Assembly: GCA_021234155.1 (NCBI GenBank)
Contig: JAJEKV010000008.1
Span: forward strand, 4,142,085-4,206,084
Source: Isoetes taiwanensis
Lineage: Eukaryota > Streptophyta > Lycopodiopsida > Isoetales > Isoetaceae
Direction: 5' to 3'
Length of the DNA: 64,000 bases
The notes under the pieces were generated by a model. The model ran no database searches, was not told the origin of the DNA, and worked only from the letters and a program-made list of their open reading frames with translations. A program made the position numbers and the translations under genes. Positions 11,401 to 21,545 of the stretch are shown in pieces (the stretch's first letter is position 1; the number at the start of each line of letters is the position of its first letter).

Positions 11401-11549
11401 TCTTTACGGTCACGGCAACACCTCATTGGTTTCATGACTTTTCAGCAAGTATCTCCTCACAGCTCTTCCACGAGAGGGCGCCACGCTCTCTCCAACCAGC
11501 GACAATCCCGTCCGCCATCAATTTCTCCGCGAGGTCCGCGGACTACACC

Positions 11550-12773
11550 ATGGTTGCAGGCCATCTTTACAAAAAGGGTAAAGGATACAATCCTTCGGGC
11601 TGTGTTCTCCCTCATGAGGTCCCGGATATTGTTCGAGAAGCCCATGAAGGGCTCGGTGGTGGTCATTTTCATGGAGACACCACGCACGCATAAAATCCTT
11701 CTTGCTGGTTATTTTTGGCCCACTCTTCAAAGGCGCTCCACGCCCGCGCGCGTGTGATGCTTGCCGGCGTGTGGGGCCGACCCACGCCCGTGGACGCTCT
11801 TCCTTTGGCGCCGGTTGCCCATACTTCCCTTCAGCAAATGGGGAATGGATTTTGTGGGACCCATCGATCCTCCTGCGCGGCACACCCGTGCCCGCTACAT
11901 TCTGGTTCTCACTGACTACGCTACCAAATGGGCGGAAGCTTGCGCACTTCCAGACAACACTGCGGCCAGCACAGCCAAAGTCATCTATCAACAAATCATC
12001 ACGCGATTCGGCTGCCCCACGGAGCTGGTCAGTGATCGTGGTGTCCATTTTATCAATCACACCATCAAGGAGCTGACGGATTATCTCCTGATACATCATC
12101 ACAAGAGCACACCTTACTATCCTCGAGGGAATGGTTTGGCTGAAAGCACCAACAAAACTCGGTCACAATTCTCAAGAAAATTTGTGGCTTCTCGCGACTT
12201 GGTGGCAAAACAAGCTTCCTCTTGTTCTTTGGGCTTACAATCCTTGTTTCAAAATAGCTACTGTGTCACACCCCTTTCAAATTGGTTTATGGTCAAGAAG
12301 CTCTCATGCCGTTTGAATACATACTTCCAACACTCGTTTTCAAGCTGGCTCTTGCCCATAATCCTTTCTTTGCACTCAAAGAAAGGGTTTATCAATTGGA
12401 ACGATTGGATGAACTTAGAAGAGATGCTTATATTCGTGTTCTTCATGGACAACAGTTGCAAAAATCCTTACATGACAAACGGCTGAAGACAAAAACATTC
12501 AACGAAGGAGATTTGGTTCTTCTTTATGATTCTCGGTACAAAACTTTTCCGGGTAAACTTAAGTTTCGTTGGCTTGGCCCTTATCAAATTGTTCAAGTGG
12601 TTCGACCCAGCGTTTTTCAACTGGCTGAGTTAGATGGCACTCCATTACCTACACTGGTTAATGGCTTTCGCCTCAAAACATTTCATACAACAGAAAGTGC
12701 ACATCCATTGAAATTTTGTTCGAACACGCACACAAATGAGATAGTGACTAAACCGTGCATATTTATATTATAG
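11550..12773 (+). pseudogene. Integrase of element C
   Basis: The zinc-binding HHCC module is visible: HEGLGGGHFHGDTT at about 11640-11685 and CDACRRVG at about 11754. The catalytic core reads GMDFVGP (Asp at 11848), VSDRGVHF (Asp at 12034) and GLAES (Glu at 12142). This gives D-x61-D-x35-E, the expected spacing of a retroviral-type DDE integrase. The C-terminal part at 12282-12773 includes DKRLKTKTFNEGDLVLLYDS and RWLGPYQIVQV, the GPY/F module. No chromodomain follows. Frameshifts occur near 11700-11760 and 12130-12280, so the protein is not made intact. The enzyme would insert the cDNA into the chromosome. Confidence 0.85.
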
Positions 12774-12889
12774 GTGGAATTTTTTTACAAAATGTAGGAG
12801 CAGCCCCAGCTATTTCCGCTATGGGCACTGCCCTATATACAAAAACGGGCTCAGAGCCCTATCTACTAAGTCCTAAGAAGAAAAACCCT

Positions 12890-13156
12890 CTACTCCGGGT
12901 TTGGAGCAGAGGTGATGCGCAGGATGTGGTAGAGGTTCTGCTCAGGATCCCAGCGAAGGTGCAGAACCACCTCCATCCCGTTGGTCTTCGGGTCGGGATG
13001 TTCAGCCATCCCGGCACACCAGCCGTCCATTCTCACGCCACGATTGTGGCAGCGCCAGAGGTCCAGACAATTCATCTTGCAGGTAATCCACTCCTGACAG
13101 TTCGTGGGCATAGTGCAGTCCTCGTTCAAACCAGCAGCAGCCATGCTGAGCGCCAT
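12890..13156 (-). CDS. Antisense Cys-rich small ORF within element C (88 codons)
   Basis: An uninterrupted minus-strand frame runs from ATG at 13156 (a second ATG lies four codons later) to the stop at 12890, between integrase and the extra sense ORF. The product has six cysteines spaced C-x5-C-x5-C-x3-C-x5-C-x10-C within residues 14-51, then a polar tail with LHLRWDPEQNLYHILRIT. A TATATAAGA box lies about 28 bases upstream on the same strand. No known family is recognised. Antisense ORFs between pol and the 3' LTR are known in some Tat-lineage elements such as Grande. It is intact while all sense genes of C are broken, but at this length that could be chance. A small regulatory or metal-binding protein is speculation. 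Confidence 0.5.
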   Translation of the reverse strand: MALSMAAAGLNEDCTMPTNCQEWITCKMNCLDLWRCHNRGVRMDGWCAGMAEHPDPKTNGMEVVLHLRWDPEQNLYHILRITSAPNPE

Positions 13157-13183
13157 CGGATGCCTTCGTTTACTCCCGGTTCG

Positions 13184-13192
13184 TCTTATATA
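13184..13192 (-). promoter_or_regulatory. TATA box upstream of the antisense ORF
   Basis: The minus strand reads TATATAAGA about 28 bases upstream of the antisense ATG. A start site 25-30 bases downstream would fall near the first ATG, so the second ATG may be the one used. The call rests on motif and position only. Confidence 0.4.
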
Positions 13193-13688
13193 GCCAACTG
13201 AGGAACTCCTTGTCGACGTGGACCAATCACATAAATCGCCAACGTGTTTGCAATGCAAGGCTGTTTCTAAAATGAGAATCTTTTCTCCCGCCGCATATCT
13301 AGCCATGGTACCTTCTGACACATTCCTTTTAATGATATCCCACTTCGAGTTGCCAGCATTGAATGCCATTTCTTCTTTTCACGCCCGTCGGACATTAATG
13401 TGTGTCCTTTGCCCACCTGTCACATCCCATCATTCTCTCACGCCTCATCTCCACCGTTCATTTCTTCTCCATTTGTTGTTTGGGGACTTAGCCACATTTT
13501 TGCCTCTCAAATCGCCTCCTTGGCATCTTTCGACACCTGGCACCATCAACGGTTGCAGCTTCGCCCTTATCATGCCCCTTCGCCCACCTTTGCGCGCCCT
13601 AAACCTTTTCGTCTCTCTGCGCCTTCGTCTTTTGTTCTCTGCTCTCCGCCTTCTTCAAACAGTTCCTTCTATTCCGACGCTTTTCGCC

Positions 13689-16600
13689 ATGGCTGCCCCC
13701 AAACTTTCTACACTTCAAGCTTCTGCTCCAAGGGATGCGACTCTTTTCGGGTCTGTGTCTTTCTCGACGCCCACCTTTCGAGAGGCCCTTGTTGGTCCGA
13801 GTCGGGAAGTGGCGGAACGCCACAAGCTTTACGAATTTTCACAAATGGAGCTCCCGGCCCCAAATCCAGCGCAATTGCAGCAGTTCATCGCACACATCGT
13901 CAACAGCCCGGAAGGATTTGCTACGGTGGTCGATGGCACCACCATTTTACTTACTCAGCATTTGATTTCTGAGGTATTCCACATCCCTTTGCAAAAACCT
14001 TCTGTCTCTTGGGCTGCTTTACAGGACATGGACGTCACTCAGTTTGGCGCTATTGCTTATCAAGCCAACCAGCATCGCCTCACAAATATTGCCAAACCTC
14101 ATGAGACTTTTGTGAAGTTTCTGTGGCGAAAATTGCTTGGGCATTCCATTAAGAACACCCACATCAAGCGGATTTTTATAATATGGTCATCTTTGCCATT
14201 CACTCCCTCTGCATGTCGATTGGCCTCGGCTTTTTATTCTACCGTCTTCTTCAAGAAGTAGACCGCATTCGGGCTACCCCCTCCTCTGTCTCTGAAATTT
14301 CCGTGGGTGGCCATCTTCAGGCCCTCATTCGTCATTATCTTCCAGTTCTTGAGAGCCCTTCCACTTCCCATACCTCCACTCAGCGCTCTCTGCATTCCCA
14401 GCGTCCAACTCAACAAGCTGTACCTTCACGCCACACCTCCCCTCGTCCTGTTCAACATCAGACCACGCATGTCACTGTCTCCTCTTCTTCCTCTGAGGCC
14501 ACGCCTTCCAATTCCCGTCATGCCTCTCAACAATCTCGGACAAAGGCAGCACGGGGCCCTGCGCCTCCCCATCCTCGGTGGCTCCCCGTACAAATTCCAG
14601 CAAGATGTTCAAGCCGCTGCCTTGCAGCTCCATGCGTCCCAGGAGGCTCTCATGACTGGTGTTCAGGCGTCCCTGGAGGCTTCCGATGCTGTTCAAAGAG
14701 ACCTTCAAGCTGCCACTGCCCATGTTCAAACCCTGGAAGCCCAACTTCAAGAAAAGCACGCAGCTCTATTAAGGGCCCGTATAGATCTCACCATTGCTCG
14801 GGATTAGACCCGCCTACTTACAGAGAAAGCAGCGCAGCTCCCAAACTGAAATTCAGGACTTATTGGAACAGAACAAGTCCAAAGATACCCTTCTGAGTGA
14901 CAAGGAAAAACACATTGCTAAGCTAGACACCTTGTACTCCGAGCTTTGTGACAATTACAGCACTCAAGTTCAAAATCTCACTGAGCGTGAAGCTCGACTC
15001 ACCTCCCTTGAAGCTCAGCTTTCCACGCTCACCAATCAGTTAACGTCCCTCCAGACTCAGCTTTTGGAGGCTCAGAAACAAAAGGTCATCGATGACGCGG
15101 AGATTGCCACGCAGCCTCCATACCCCGGGCAATCCTCTTCACATGCCACGCTTCCCGGAAAAGCGGGTCCGTGATCAGTCCCCGTCTTTGTTAGAAAAAG
15201 AGCATCGGATCCGTGACCTTGAACATCAGCTCTAGCAAGCAGTTCAATCACGAGGAGGCCCAAACCAAACGGGGAGGGATATCTTGACATTGCCACCAAC
15301 ATCCCGGTGGACTTTCTACTCCCTTCCAAAGCTATCTTGACTATGGTGGCCCGGCGGCACCTCTTTCTTTTGAAATGGCACGCGGCCAATGGCAATGTTC
15401 ATCAACGACCACTCAAAAAGTATGGACTTCGCCGAATCTGGCCGGATCTTTCTATAGAAGACAAGGGTTTATTTTGTGCACTCTTAGTCTTTGATCAGCT
15501 CACGGTTGAAGATCCCGAATTAGTCATCTTCCGAGTTGTTCACCCATGGCTTATGTTTTTCATGACTTCTACGGGCGGATCTCGGGGATAAATTCGGGAT
15601 GAGGCCCATCGTGTTTTTCACGGCAACTCAAATGCTGCTTGGTTATTATCACCAACCAACAAATATTTCCGGGATCCCGCGGCCTCGGACTTTTTGAACA
15701 AGAGTACATGCCCGAATTGGCTCAAAGACTTACCTCTCGTGGCAGGTTGAAACGTTGGAACAGGTAAACAAAAATCTGAAGCACCCTGATGATCTTGAGT
15801 TTGCTCAGATATATATGCAGCACTTGGGAGGCTACAATCAACTCCGTGGCCTTCTGGAAAGCAAGACCATTCCCACGGGTTGGGTCAATCCTCCTGTCTA
15901 TCAATTACTCTCTACTTCAGAATGGGACCATTGGTGTCGTGCTCTTGATCAAAATCTTGTTCAAGCATTGAGGGGACATGGCTCTGCAACCCACGCACAC
16001 GGGCATGATTCCCTCTCCATATGCTTCCTTAGGAGCCCCTCCCCGCCCACGGTTCCTTTCTTCTGATTGGCGTCTTCCCTTTTGGACGCAGGTCATGGAT
16101 GGCCACGCTGGGTCGACTCCGCCTCAGATCTCCACGGATCTCCGGTGGGATCCCCGATTTGTCAGACGCTCCAATTGGGAGGATAATGCCACTTTGGACA
16201 CTACTGAAAATTGGATTTACATCGGTAATGAGCGTGGTTGGCAAAAGCCTGCTGATGCTCTTAATGGTCTTGACACCTTCTTGCAGAATGCCGCCACCTC
16301 ACCAGATCCTTCAGTACACCGTCAAGCAGGTTTCTGTGCTGCTCTCAAATGCATCCTGGTCAGCTCTTTAAATAGGCAGCGTCCAATCTTTCACTGCAAT
16401 CCGAATGCCAGCGTCAGTGCCTTCGGTCTTCAAACTTGCCTTCTCATGGAGTGCCAGTTTGTTCCTTCGGCTGCCCATGCTGCCCTGGAAGACATGGTGC
16501 GCTCTCACTTCCTCATTGAGGCCCATCCTGCCCTAGGGCTCAACACCCCTGACGCTCTTCAAACACGCCGGGGACCTCATTTGCTCATTACCATAATGGC

Positions 16601-16703
16601 GCCCGACCTCATTCGTGAGGATCACTTTCCGACCTTCTTGGTTTCCCCGGAAGCACTTCCTCCTTTTCTTCGACCGAGGTGTCATTTGGTGGGGGAGTGT
16701 TAG
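13689..16703 (+). pseudogene. Long extra ORF between pol and 3' LTR of element C (about 1000 codons, broken)
   Basis: Start ATG 13689 has a good context (CGCCATGGC). The protein-like signal moves between frames: 13689-14200, 14183-14560, 14560-14807, 14810-15174, 15307-15590, 15755-15977 and 15978-16703, so there are at least five frameshifts. In order it has a globular N-terminal part (EVAERHKLYEFSQMELPAP, then ILLTQHLISEVFHIPL) and a Ser/Thr/Pro/His-rich linker at 14340-14560. A long coiled coil at about 14590-15110 (LEAQLQEKHAALLRARIDL, LTEREARLTSLEAQLSTLTN) follows. A Trp-rich globular C-terminal part with NWIYIGNERGWQKPADALNG ends it. The stop codon lies inside the first bases of the 3' LTR. 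The position is that of env-like genes of Athila elements, but I see no signal peptide or clear fusion segment. Function unknown. Confidence 0.6.
16684..16697 (+). other. Polypurine tract of element C
   Basis: TTTGGTGGGGGAG directly precedes TGTTAG at 16698. This is the expected plus-strand primer site and fixes the left end of the 3' LTR. Confidence 0.75.
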
Positions 16704-17212
16704 TCCGTGCCTCCTGGTTCAGGACTATTCATGCATCTGACGGACCAGGTCAAGCTCAAGGATCCACAGTACAGGCATGGGTCAGCCATCAAAGGCTCGT
16801 GAGAAGACCAGCGGAGACCACTTGAGTCAAAAACTGCGTCGGAGTCAACAAGAGGCGCCCGGACAGACAAGTGATGACCGGTCACCGCCCGTGTCGGCGT
16901 CGGCGTGATTCTAGGCATTTCAAGGGGCACCGCCAACATTATCAAAATCAGGCCTCCTTCGTGAGTCGGCACCGAGATCAGTCCGAAAGTGTCTATATTG
17001 GGCGTGAGGCCATTGTACTATATATATGAGTAGAGCTAGCATGTGAGGGCTAGATGAGTTTTGAGTCTTGTCTCTTTTTCGGTCTTCTCTCAATTGCGAG
17101 AGCTCATGTATGTTCATCGCTGATATCAAGGAAGCATATCATTTTCCTCTCATTGTTCTTTTACTGTTAGTTTTTCTTCTTCTTGTTCTTTTCTTGCAAA
17201 TCCGTGACATAG
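16698..17212 (+). repeat. 3' LTR of element C (right end approximate)
   Basis: It starts TGTTAGTCCG after the polypurine tract. A TATA box lies at 17018-17027, followed by pyrimidine-rich U5-like sequence. The best CA end is CCGTGACA near 17212, but no second LTR copy is in the window, so the right end could lie some tens of bases further right. Confidence 0.6.
17018..17027 (+). promoter_or_regulatory. TATA box in the LTR of element C
   Basis: CTATATATAT lies about 320 bases into the LTR, a normal place for the U3 promoter of a plant LTR element. Transcription of the element RNA would start about 30 bases downstream (inference). Confidence 0.5.
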
Positions 17213-17227
17213 TCCCCGGATTCTCTG

Positions 17228-17505
17228 TTAGATCCAAGGGTCCTCACAGAGGGCTGTCTTGCGAGAGTTCGAACCTGGACCCCAAACAAATAGGGACATC
17301 AACATGGGCATGAAAGGGTTTGTCCCATTGAGGTGGAACAAGAACAGGAGCTTGATTGAGCGAGAACCTTTAATGTTAAAACGATGCATCCGCTTGGGGA
17401 TTCCAAGCCCAAGGGGATTCATCACCCGTGAGTTTATGAATGGGATCCGCAATGGCAAAGTGAGTCTAGGAATGAAGATTGCATAATAATTTACCTTGTC
17501 ATGGA
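17228..17505 (-). pseudogene. D1 gypsy pol, distal piece (end of RT / start of RNase H)
   Basis: The minus-strand frame begins at the edge of element G with DKVNYYAIFIPRLT, the end of the RT thumb. It continues degenerately; a second frame shows the PPQWDKPFHAHVDV block also seen in element C. The reading frame continues directly from the piece at 20548-21545 once G and one copy of the 5-bp duplication are ignored. The pol ends here near the 3' LTR of element C. The relation shows D1 existed before G inserted. Confidence 0.75.
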
Positions 17506-17844
17506 TGTTAACCACCTAGTGGCTAATATTGTGCATGCACATGTTAGGTGTCAGTGGTGGCAGACTGACACTTGGCATGCTTAGGTTAACTTAAGTGTAT
17601 GGCTTAGATTAGCTAGATGTAGGGCTCAGATTTGCGGTCTACACTATATTAGACCGGAGCCTCTTCAGATGTACTCAGGTTTGATCTCATATTTGGAGAG
17701 CCTCATTTGGCCACGTTTCTTTCATTCTTTGTACATATTGCTTTGTCTTGTTCTTGTTTTGTGATCATGAGCATGGCAGCTTTGTAGCATCCGGCAGTCA
17801 TGGACTGCTGCTGCAGAGTGTATGCCAAGAACTCAAAACTAACA
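17506..17844 (+). repeat. 5' LTR of element G
   Basis: It spans TGTTAACCACC to AAAACTAACA, 339 bp, and is nearly identical to the right LTR, with a few substitutions and short indels around 17560 and 17625. A weak TATA-like CTATATTAG lies about 140 bases in. The high identity points to a fairly recent insertion. Confidence 0.92.
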
Positions 17845-17845
17845 C

Positions 17846-17863
17846 TGGCGCCGTTATGCCGGG
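17846..17863 (+). other. Primer binding site of element G, tRNA-Asp type
   Basis: TGGCGCCGTTATGCCGGG starts one base after the LTR. Plant tRNA-Asp(GTC) ends ...CCCCGGCAACGGCGCCA, whose complement is TGGCGCCGTTGCCGGGG; the match is good apart from two extra bases (AT). This PBS type is common in Athila/Tat elements. Confidence 0.75.
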
Positions 17864-18371
17864 TTCGCTCGTGATCACTTTCTTCACCCTTGCTGTTTGC
17901 TGTTGTCTTGCTGCTCCTATTCTTCCCCGTTTTGAAGACTTCTTGTATACTATTCTTCCCCTATTAGGTTACCTTAGTTTGCCCAACCAAGTCGATTTAT
18001 GTATCCTTGGAGGCCTTTGTTTTTCCAACCAGCTGATGATCCTGCCAGCTGATCAAATTTAATTTTGTAAATCTGTTTTCCAAGACACTGTTTTTCAAGT
18101 GCAGCAAGCACAGTTTGCAGTTCCAGGATTTCTGGAGTGGTGACAGCACTCCCCTCTGCAAAATTTTCAGCAAAATCAAAAGATTGATCATTTTTTTATC
18201 TCTATCTGCTGACCATCTGTTTATCCAGCAGTTTGTGCCCTTTGCACACTCAGTTTCAAAACATATATGGTATCATCTCCGTATGGAGCATATCACGTCT
18301 ATGGAGCATATCATGTTTGTATCTGCAAATCTCGAGCTTTTCCAGCAGCTTTCTTTTTAAAATTATCTGGC

Positions 18372-19092
18372 AGAGGGCCAGCACTTTGGCTAGCCCTCCC
18401 TTATGGTTCGGAATCAATTCTCGGGCAGCTTTTTTCAAGGGGCGAGTTACACTTTTTCATGTCATCCATCTGCACCAGACTAGTCCCTGCATATTCCACA
18501 AAAGAAGCATCAGAGCTTTTCTCCAAATCGTATATCCAGCGCATATCAGTACTTGCATCAACGTTTAACTTTATTCATTTATTTTGAGTACAAAGCCAAC
18601 ATTCCAGCATCTCACACTCTAAAAAGATTCGAGTTCTTCCTCCAATACTTCCCATCGGTCGGCATCTTTACGCAATCCGATTTTTCTTATTGAGTTTTTA
18701 AGAGGGCCGGCATCCCTGCTAGCCCCCATTCATTTGCTCAAGATAAGCAGGCTGCAGCCAAGTCTTCAAGCAAGCATCAGGACGGTTTTCTGGTTCATCT
18801 GCAAAACAAGCCACTATTTTCATGAGTTCAGAAGCACAAACTTGACAATCTTTGAGGAGTACAGTCTTATGCAACATCCAATCACCGGCTATTCTCTCTA
18901 TTCATCTCTATCCTGCAGAAGCGGCAGCACCATGCAACCACTGCCCCTGTTTTTTCAAGAAAACTTTATTCGAAAATATCCTGGCCTGTTCCTATCCATG
19001 GTCGATCCAAATCCGGCACCATATTTTTTCAAACTCGCAGGGTTTGCTTCTATTACTTATTTTCAAGAGGGCCAGCCTTTCGGCTAGCCCCC
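18372..19092 (+). repeat. Three dispersed hairpins in element G
   Basis: Units at 18372-18400, 18701-18728 and 19066-19092 read AGAGGGCC(A/G)GC...GCTAGCCC(C/T)CC. Each is a 9-11 bp stem with a short loop whose sequence varies. Spacings are 329 and 365 bp. The rest of the 330-365 bp periods is not obviously repeated. Confidence 0.65.
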
Positions 19093-19489
19093 ATCCTCTG
19101 CTACGCCTCCATACACAGCCACATTGTCTTCAGCATCTTCTGGTCTGTTATTCCGGTGGCTTCTGCACATACAAGATAAGTCAGCAGTTTCTTCAACGAT
19201 GTAAGCAGAGACGAAGCACATCTAAGCTCAAATCCAGTTACCAATGGGCATCCGGTTGCCATTCAGGATCGATTCACACCCACCGCCTTCTATTTCCAGA
19301 AGAACCGGACTTTCAGCAAGTTTCTATTGCAGCGGCACCATATCCGGCCATTTCTATCTACAGCAGGTCTGCCTTCATCTGATACAGCGCCATCTTTGGG
19401 CAGAGCATTGATTAGGGTTATTTTGCAGCCCAACGGCTCAGATTTGGCCGCTCCTTTCTGCACTTTTAGGGTATCCTATATTCCTGCCG

Positions 19490-19870
19490 TGCCCTACTCA
19501 CGTGTTGGGAAACCACCCTACTCACGTGTTGGGAAACCACGCTCAAACTTTGACCCACACTCACTTTAGTGCTTGTACCCACGGGTCACGCTCCACGCCC
19601 ACGGCAAAATATTTTTGCTGGCTGATAACCGCTCACGGCCACGCTAATTAAAAAGTCACGCTCACAGCCCACGCTCTGTATTTTTGCCCACGATTGACCA
19701 CGCAAATTGACCACGCAGATTGACCACGCAAAAGCCACGCTCCGTTTTTTAAAACCCACGTTTGCCACGCTCGTCATGCTTTTTATTTCCCATGCTCACG
19801 CTGCTGGCGCCCAAAGGGCTACATTGACGCCCGCCACTCGACGCCACGCCCCTATGGCTGATCACGGGCA
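19490..19870 (+). repeat. CCACGC-rich stretch in element G
   Basis: The hexamer CCACGC or CACGCT occurs many times, including a run of TTGACCACGCA-type units at 19690-19735. A perfect tandem of CTACTCACGTGTTGGGAAAC lies at about 19494-19533. No protein reading is convincing. Element H has a comparable series of CCACG motifs in its middle (61680-62130). Confidence 0.55.
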
Positions 19871-20191
19871 CGCTTTTATGGTGCTTACCTTTTTAAGCCC
19901 CCTATCATACTTGTTTTTAAGTAAAATTTTGGGCATTGTTTGATCAAATGGACTTCCCCATGATATAAGGGGATAGTCTTTATATTTTTCTTGCCCCAGT
20001 TCCTATGATCCACGTTCGTGATCGACATTCTTTTTGGATCTTCTTTCGCCATCGACACATTCATGAAGATCTTTTCTTATTTACACAACCAAACCATTAC
20101 CATAATTTTAAGCCCCTAAAATTTTTTGGCACCTTGTTGTAATTGTCGGACTTGTCTTATAAAAGTCGCACATGTTTTTGTGCTAAAAAAC

Positions 20192-20208
20192 TTTTAGGGG
20201 AGGCAAAG
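20192..20208 (+). other. Polypurine tract of element G
   Basis: TTTTAGGGGAGGCAAAG immediately precedes the right LTR (TGTTAACC at 20209), the expected place for plus-strand priming. Confidence 0.7.
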
Positions 20209-20547
20209 TGTTAACCACCTAGTGGCTAATATTGTGCATGCAGATGTTAGGTGTCGATGGTGGTGACGACACTTGGCATGCTTAGGTTAACTTAAGTGTA
20301 TGGCTTAGATTAGCTAGATGTAGGGCTCCGGGATTTGCGGTCTACACTATATTAGACCGGAGCCTCTTCAGATGTACTCAGGTTTGATCTCATATTTGGA
20401 GAGCCTCATTTGGCCACGTTTCTTTCATTCTTTGTACATATTGCTTTGTCTTGTTCTTGTTTTGTGATCATGAGCATGGCAGCTTTGTAGCATCCGGCAG
20501 TCATGGACTGCTGCTGCAGAGTGTATGCCAAGAACTCAAAACTAACA
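20209..20547 (+). repeat. 3' LTR of element G
   Basis: It is 339 bp, same ends as the left LTR, and followed by the duplicated target ATGGA at 20548-20552, which is also the last five bases before the left LTR. Confidence 0.92.
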
Positions 20548-21545
20548 ATGGAATGAGCGTCTTTCCTTGGTGTTTGACGGTGCTTGAGCTTTGAGCATGT
20601 AACTGAATTTTGCAGGCTTCATGATAATAGCATCTTTACTCATGACATGGCCAAGGAGAACACCTGAAGTGACACAAAAAGTGCACTTCTCTGGATTCAA
20701 ACTAATACCAGATTCATCACATTTTTGAAAAACTAATTCCAACTTGTCAAGGTGATCATCCATGGAGCTGTAAGCAGAAAAATCATCCTGGAAGACTTGC
20801 AAAAAAGCATTAACTTTCATGTAATCCTGAAAAACAGAAAGCATAATGCGTTGAAAAGTAGAAGGAGAATTAGATAGCCCAAAAGGCACCACTTTGTGGG
20901 CAAAAGTGCCCCACAATGTGGTGAAGGTTATTTTCAACTGATCTTCAGCTTTGATAGAATTTTGATTGTAGCCGAGAAGCCATCCATGAAGGAGTACATC
21001 TCGTGGCCTGCTACTTCTTTAAGAACTTAATCATGAAAGGTAGGTGAAAATGATCTCGCCAAGTGGGCCATATTGAGCTTTCGATAATCTACGCAAACAT
21101 GTATTTTGCCATTATGCTTGAGGGCAATAACAATTGGGCTCATCGACAGAATGTTTGACCTCGTAAATTATTCCAGCAGCCAAAAGTTTATCTATTTCTG
21201 CTTTGACGCGGTCAAGGAAATTGGGGTTGAGCCTCAGACTTGTCGTTGCTAGATGGGCGTGCATCGAGACCCCAAGTGTGTTTCTTGATGCCTCGTGACA
21301 CCCTTGTAACTCCAATGAAAAAAGATGTGCTTGAATTTCTTGAAGAGGCTGAGAGCACGATCTTTGTAAGTTTTGGTGAGATTAGCAGCCAGCCAGATTC
21401 GTTGATTGTCTCCTAAATCAATGATTTCAAAGTTTGGAGTTTGAAAGTGCGGAATGACCTCCATATTTGTAATGGTATGAGCAAGAGGTTGGAATACCAC
21501 GGGTGGTTCAGCACTCTGGGTAGAGAAAAATAGAGGCTATTAATG
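20548..21545 (-). pseudogene. D1 gypsy pol, proximal piece (pre-RT and RT)
   Basis: Read on the minus strand from about 21545, it has the pre-RT region (FEIIDLGDNQRIWLAANL, LSLFKKFKHIFF). The RT follows with VPFGLSNSPSTFQRIMLSVF, VFQDDFSAYSS and NPEKCTF. The RT start (EVKHSVDEPNCYCP region) contains deletions and frameshifts. It is the same family as element C and copy D2, in inverted orientation to C. The reading frame is cut at 20548 by element G and continues at 17505. Confidence 0.8.

Larger units (their letters stand above)
9957..17212 (+). mobile_element. Element C: Ty3/gypsy retrotransposon, Athila/Tat-like, 5' part displaced
   Basis: Domains in order are RT, RNase H, integrase, an antisense ORF, a long extra sense ORF, a polypurine tract and a 3' LTR. 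Pol begins exactly at the LARD-A boundary: bases from 9957 align with the pre-RT codons of copies D1 and D2. The 5' LTR, gag and protease are therefore presumably left of LARD-A and outside the window. The RT motif FQDDFSAYS and the coding after pol fit the Athila/Tat group rather than chromoviruses (family knowledge), and no chromodomain follows integrase. Several frameshifts make it non-functional. Confidence 0.8.
17506..20547 (+). mobile_element. Element G: non-autonomous LTR retrotransposon, complete, 3042 bp
   Basis: It has two LTRs of 339 bp (17506-17844 and 20209-20547), TG...CA ends, a tRNA-Asp-type PBS and a purine tract before the right LTR. The flanking 5-bp duplication is perfect (ATGGA at 17501-17505 and 20548-20552). 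The 2364-bp interior has no gag, RT or integrase in any frame; its open frames (such as 18852-19382) are not protein-like. It sits inside gypsy copy D1. Its internal region carries three hairpins and a CCACGC-rich stretch. It is related to element H at the right edge through the 3' part of the LTR. Confidence 0.92.

Noticed and set aside
12890-13369. Full 159-codon version of the antisense ORF starting at 13369
   Set aside because: The N-terminal 70 codons lie upstream of the TATA box and have no distinctive composition; the start at 13156 fits the promoter better.
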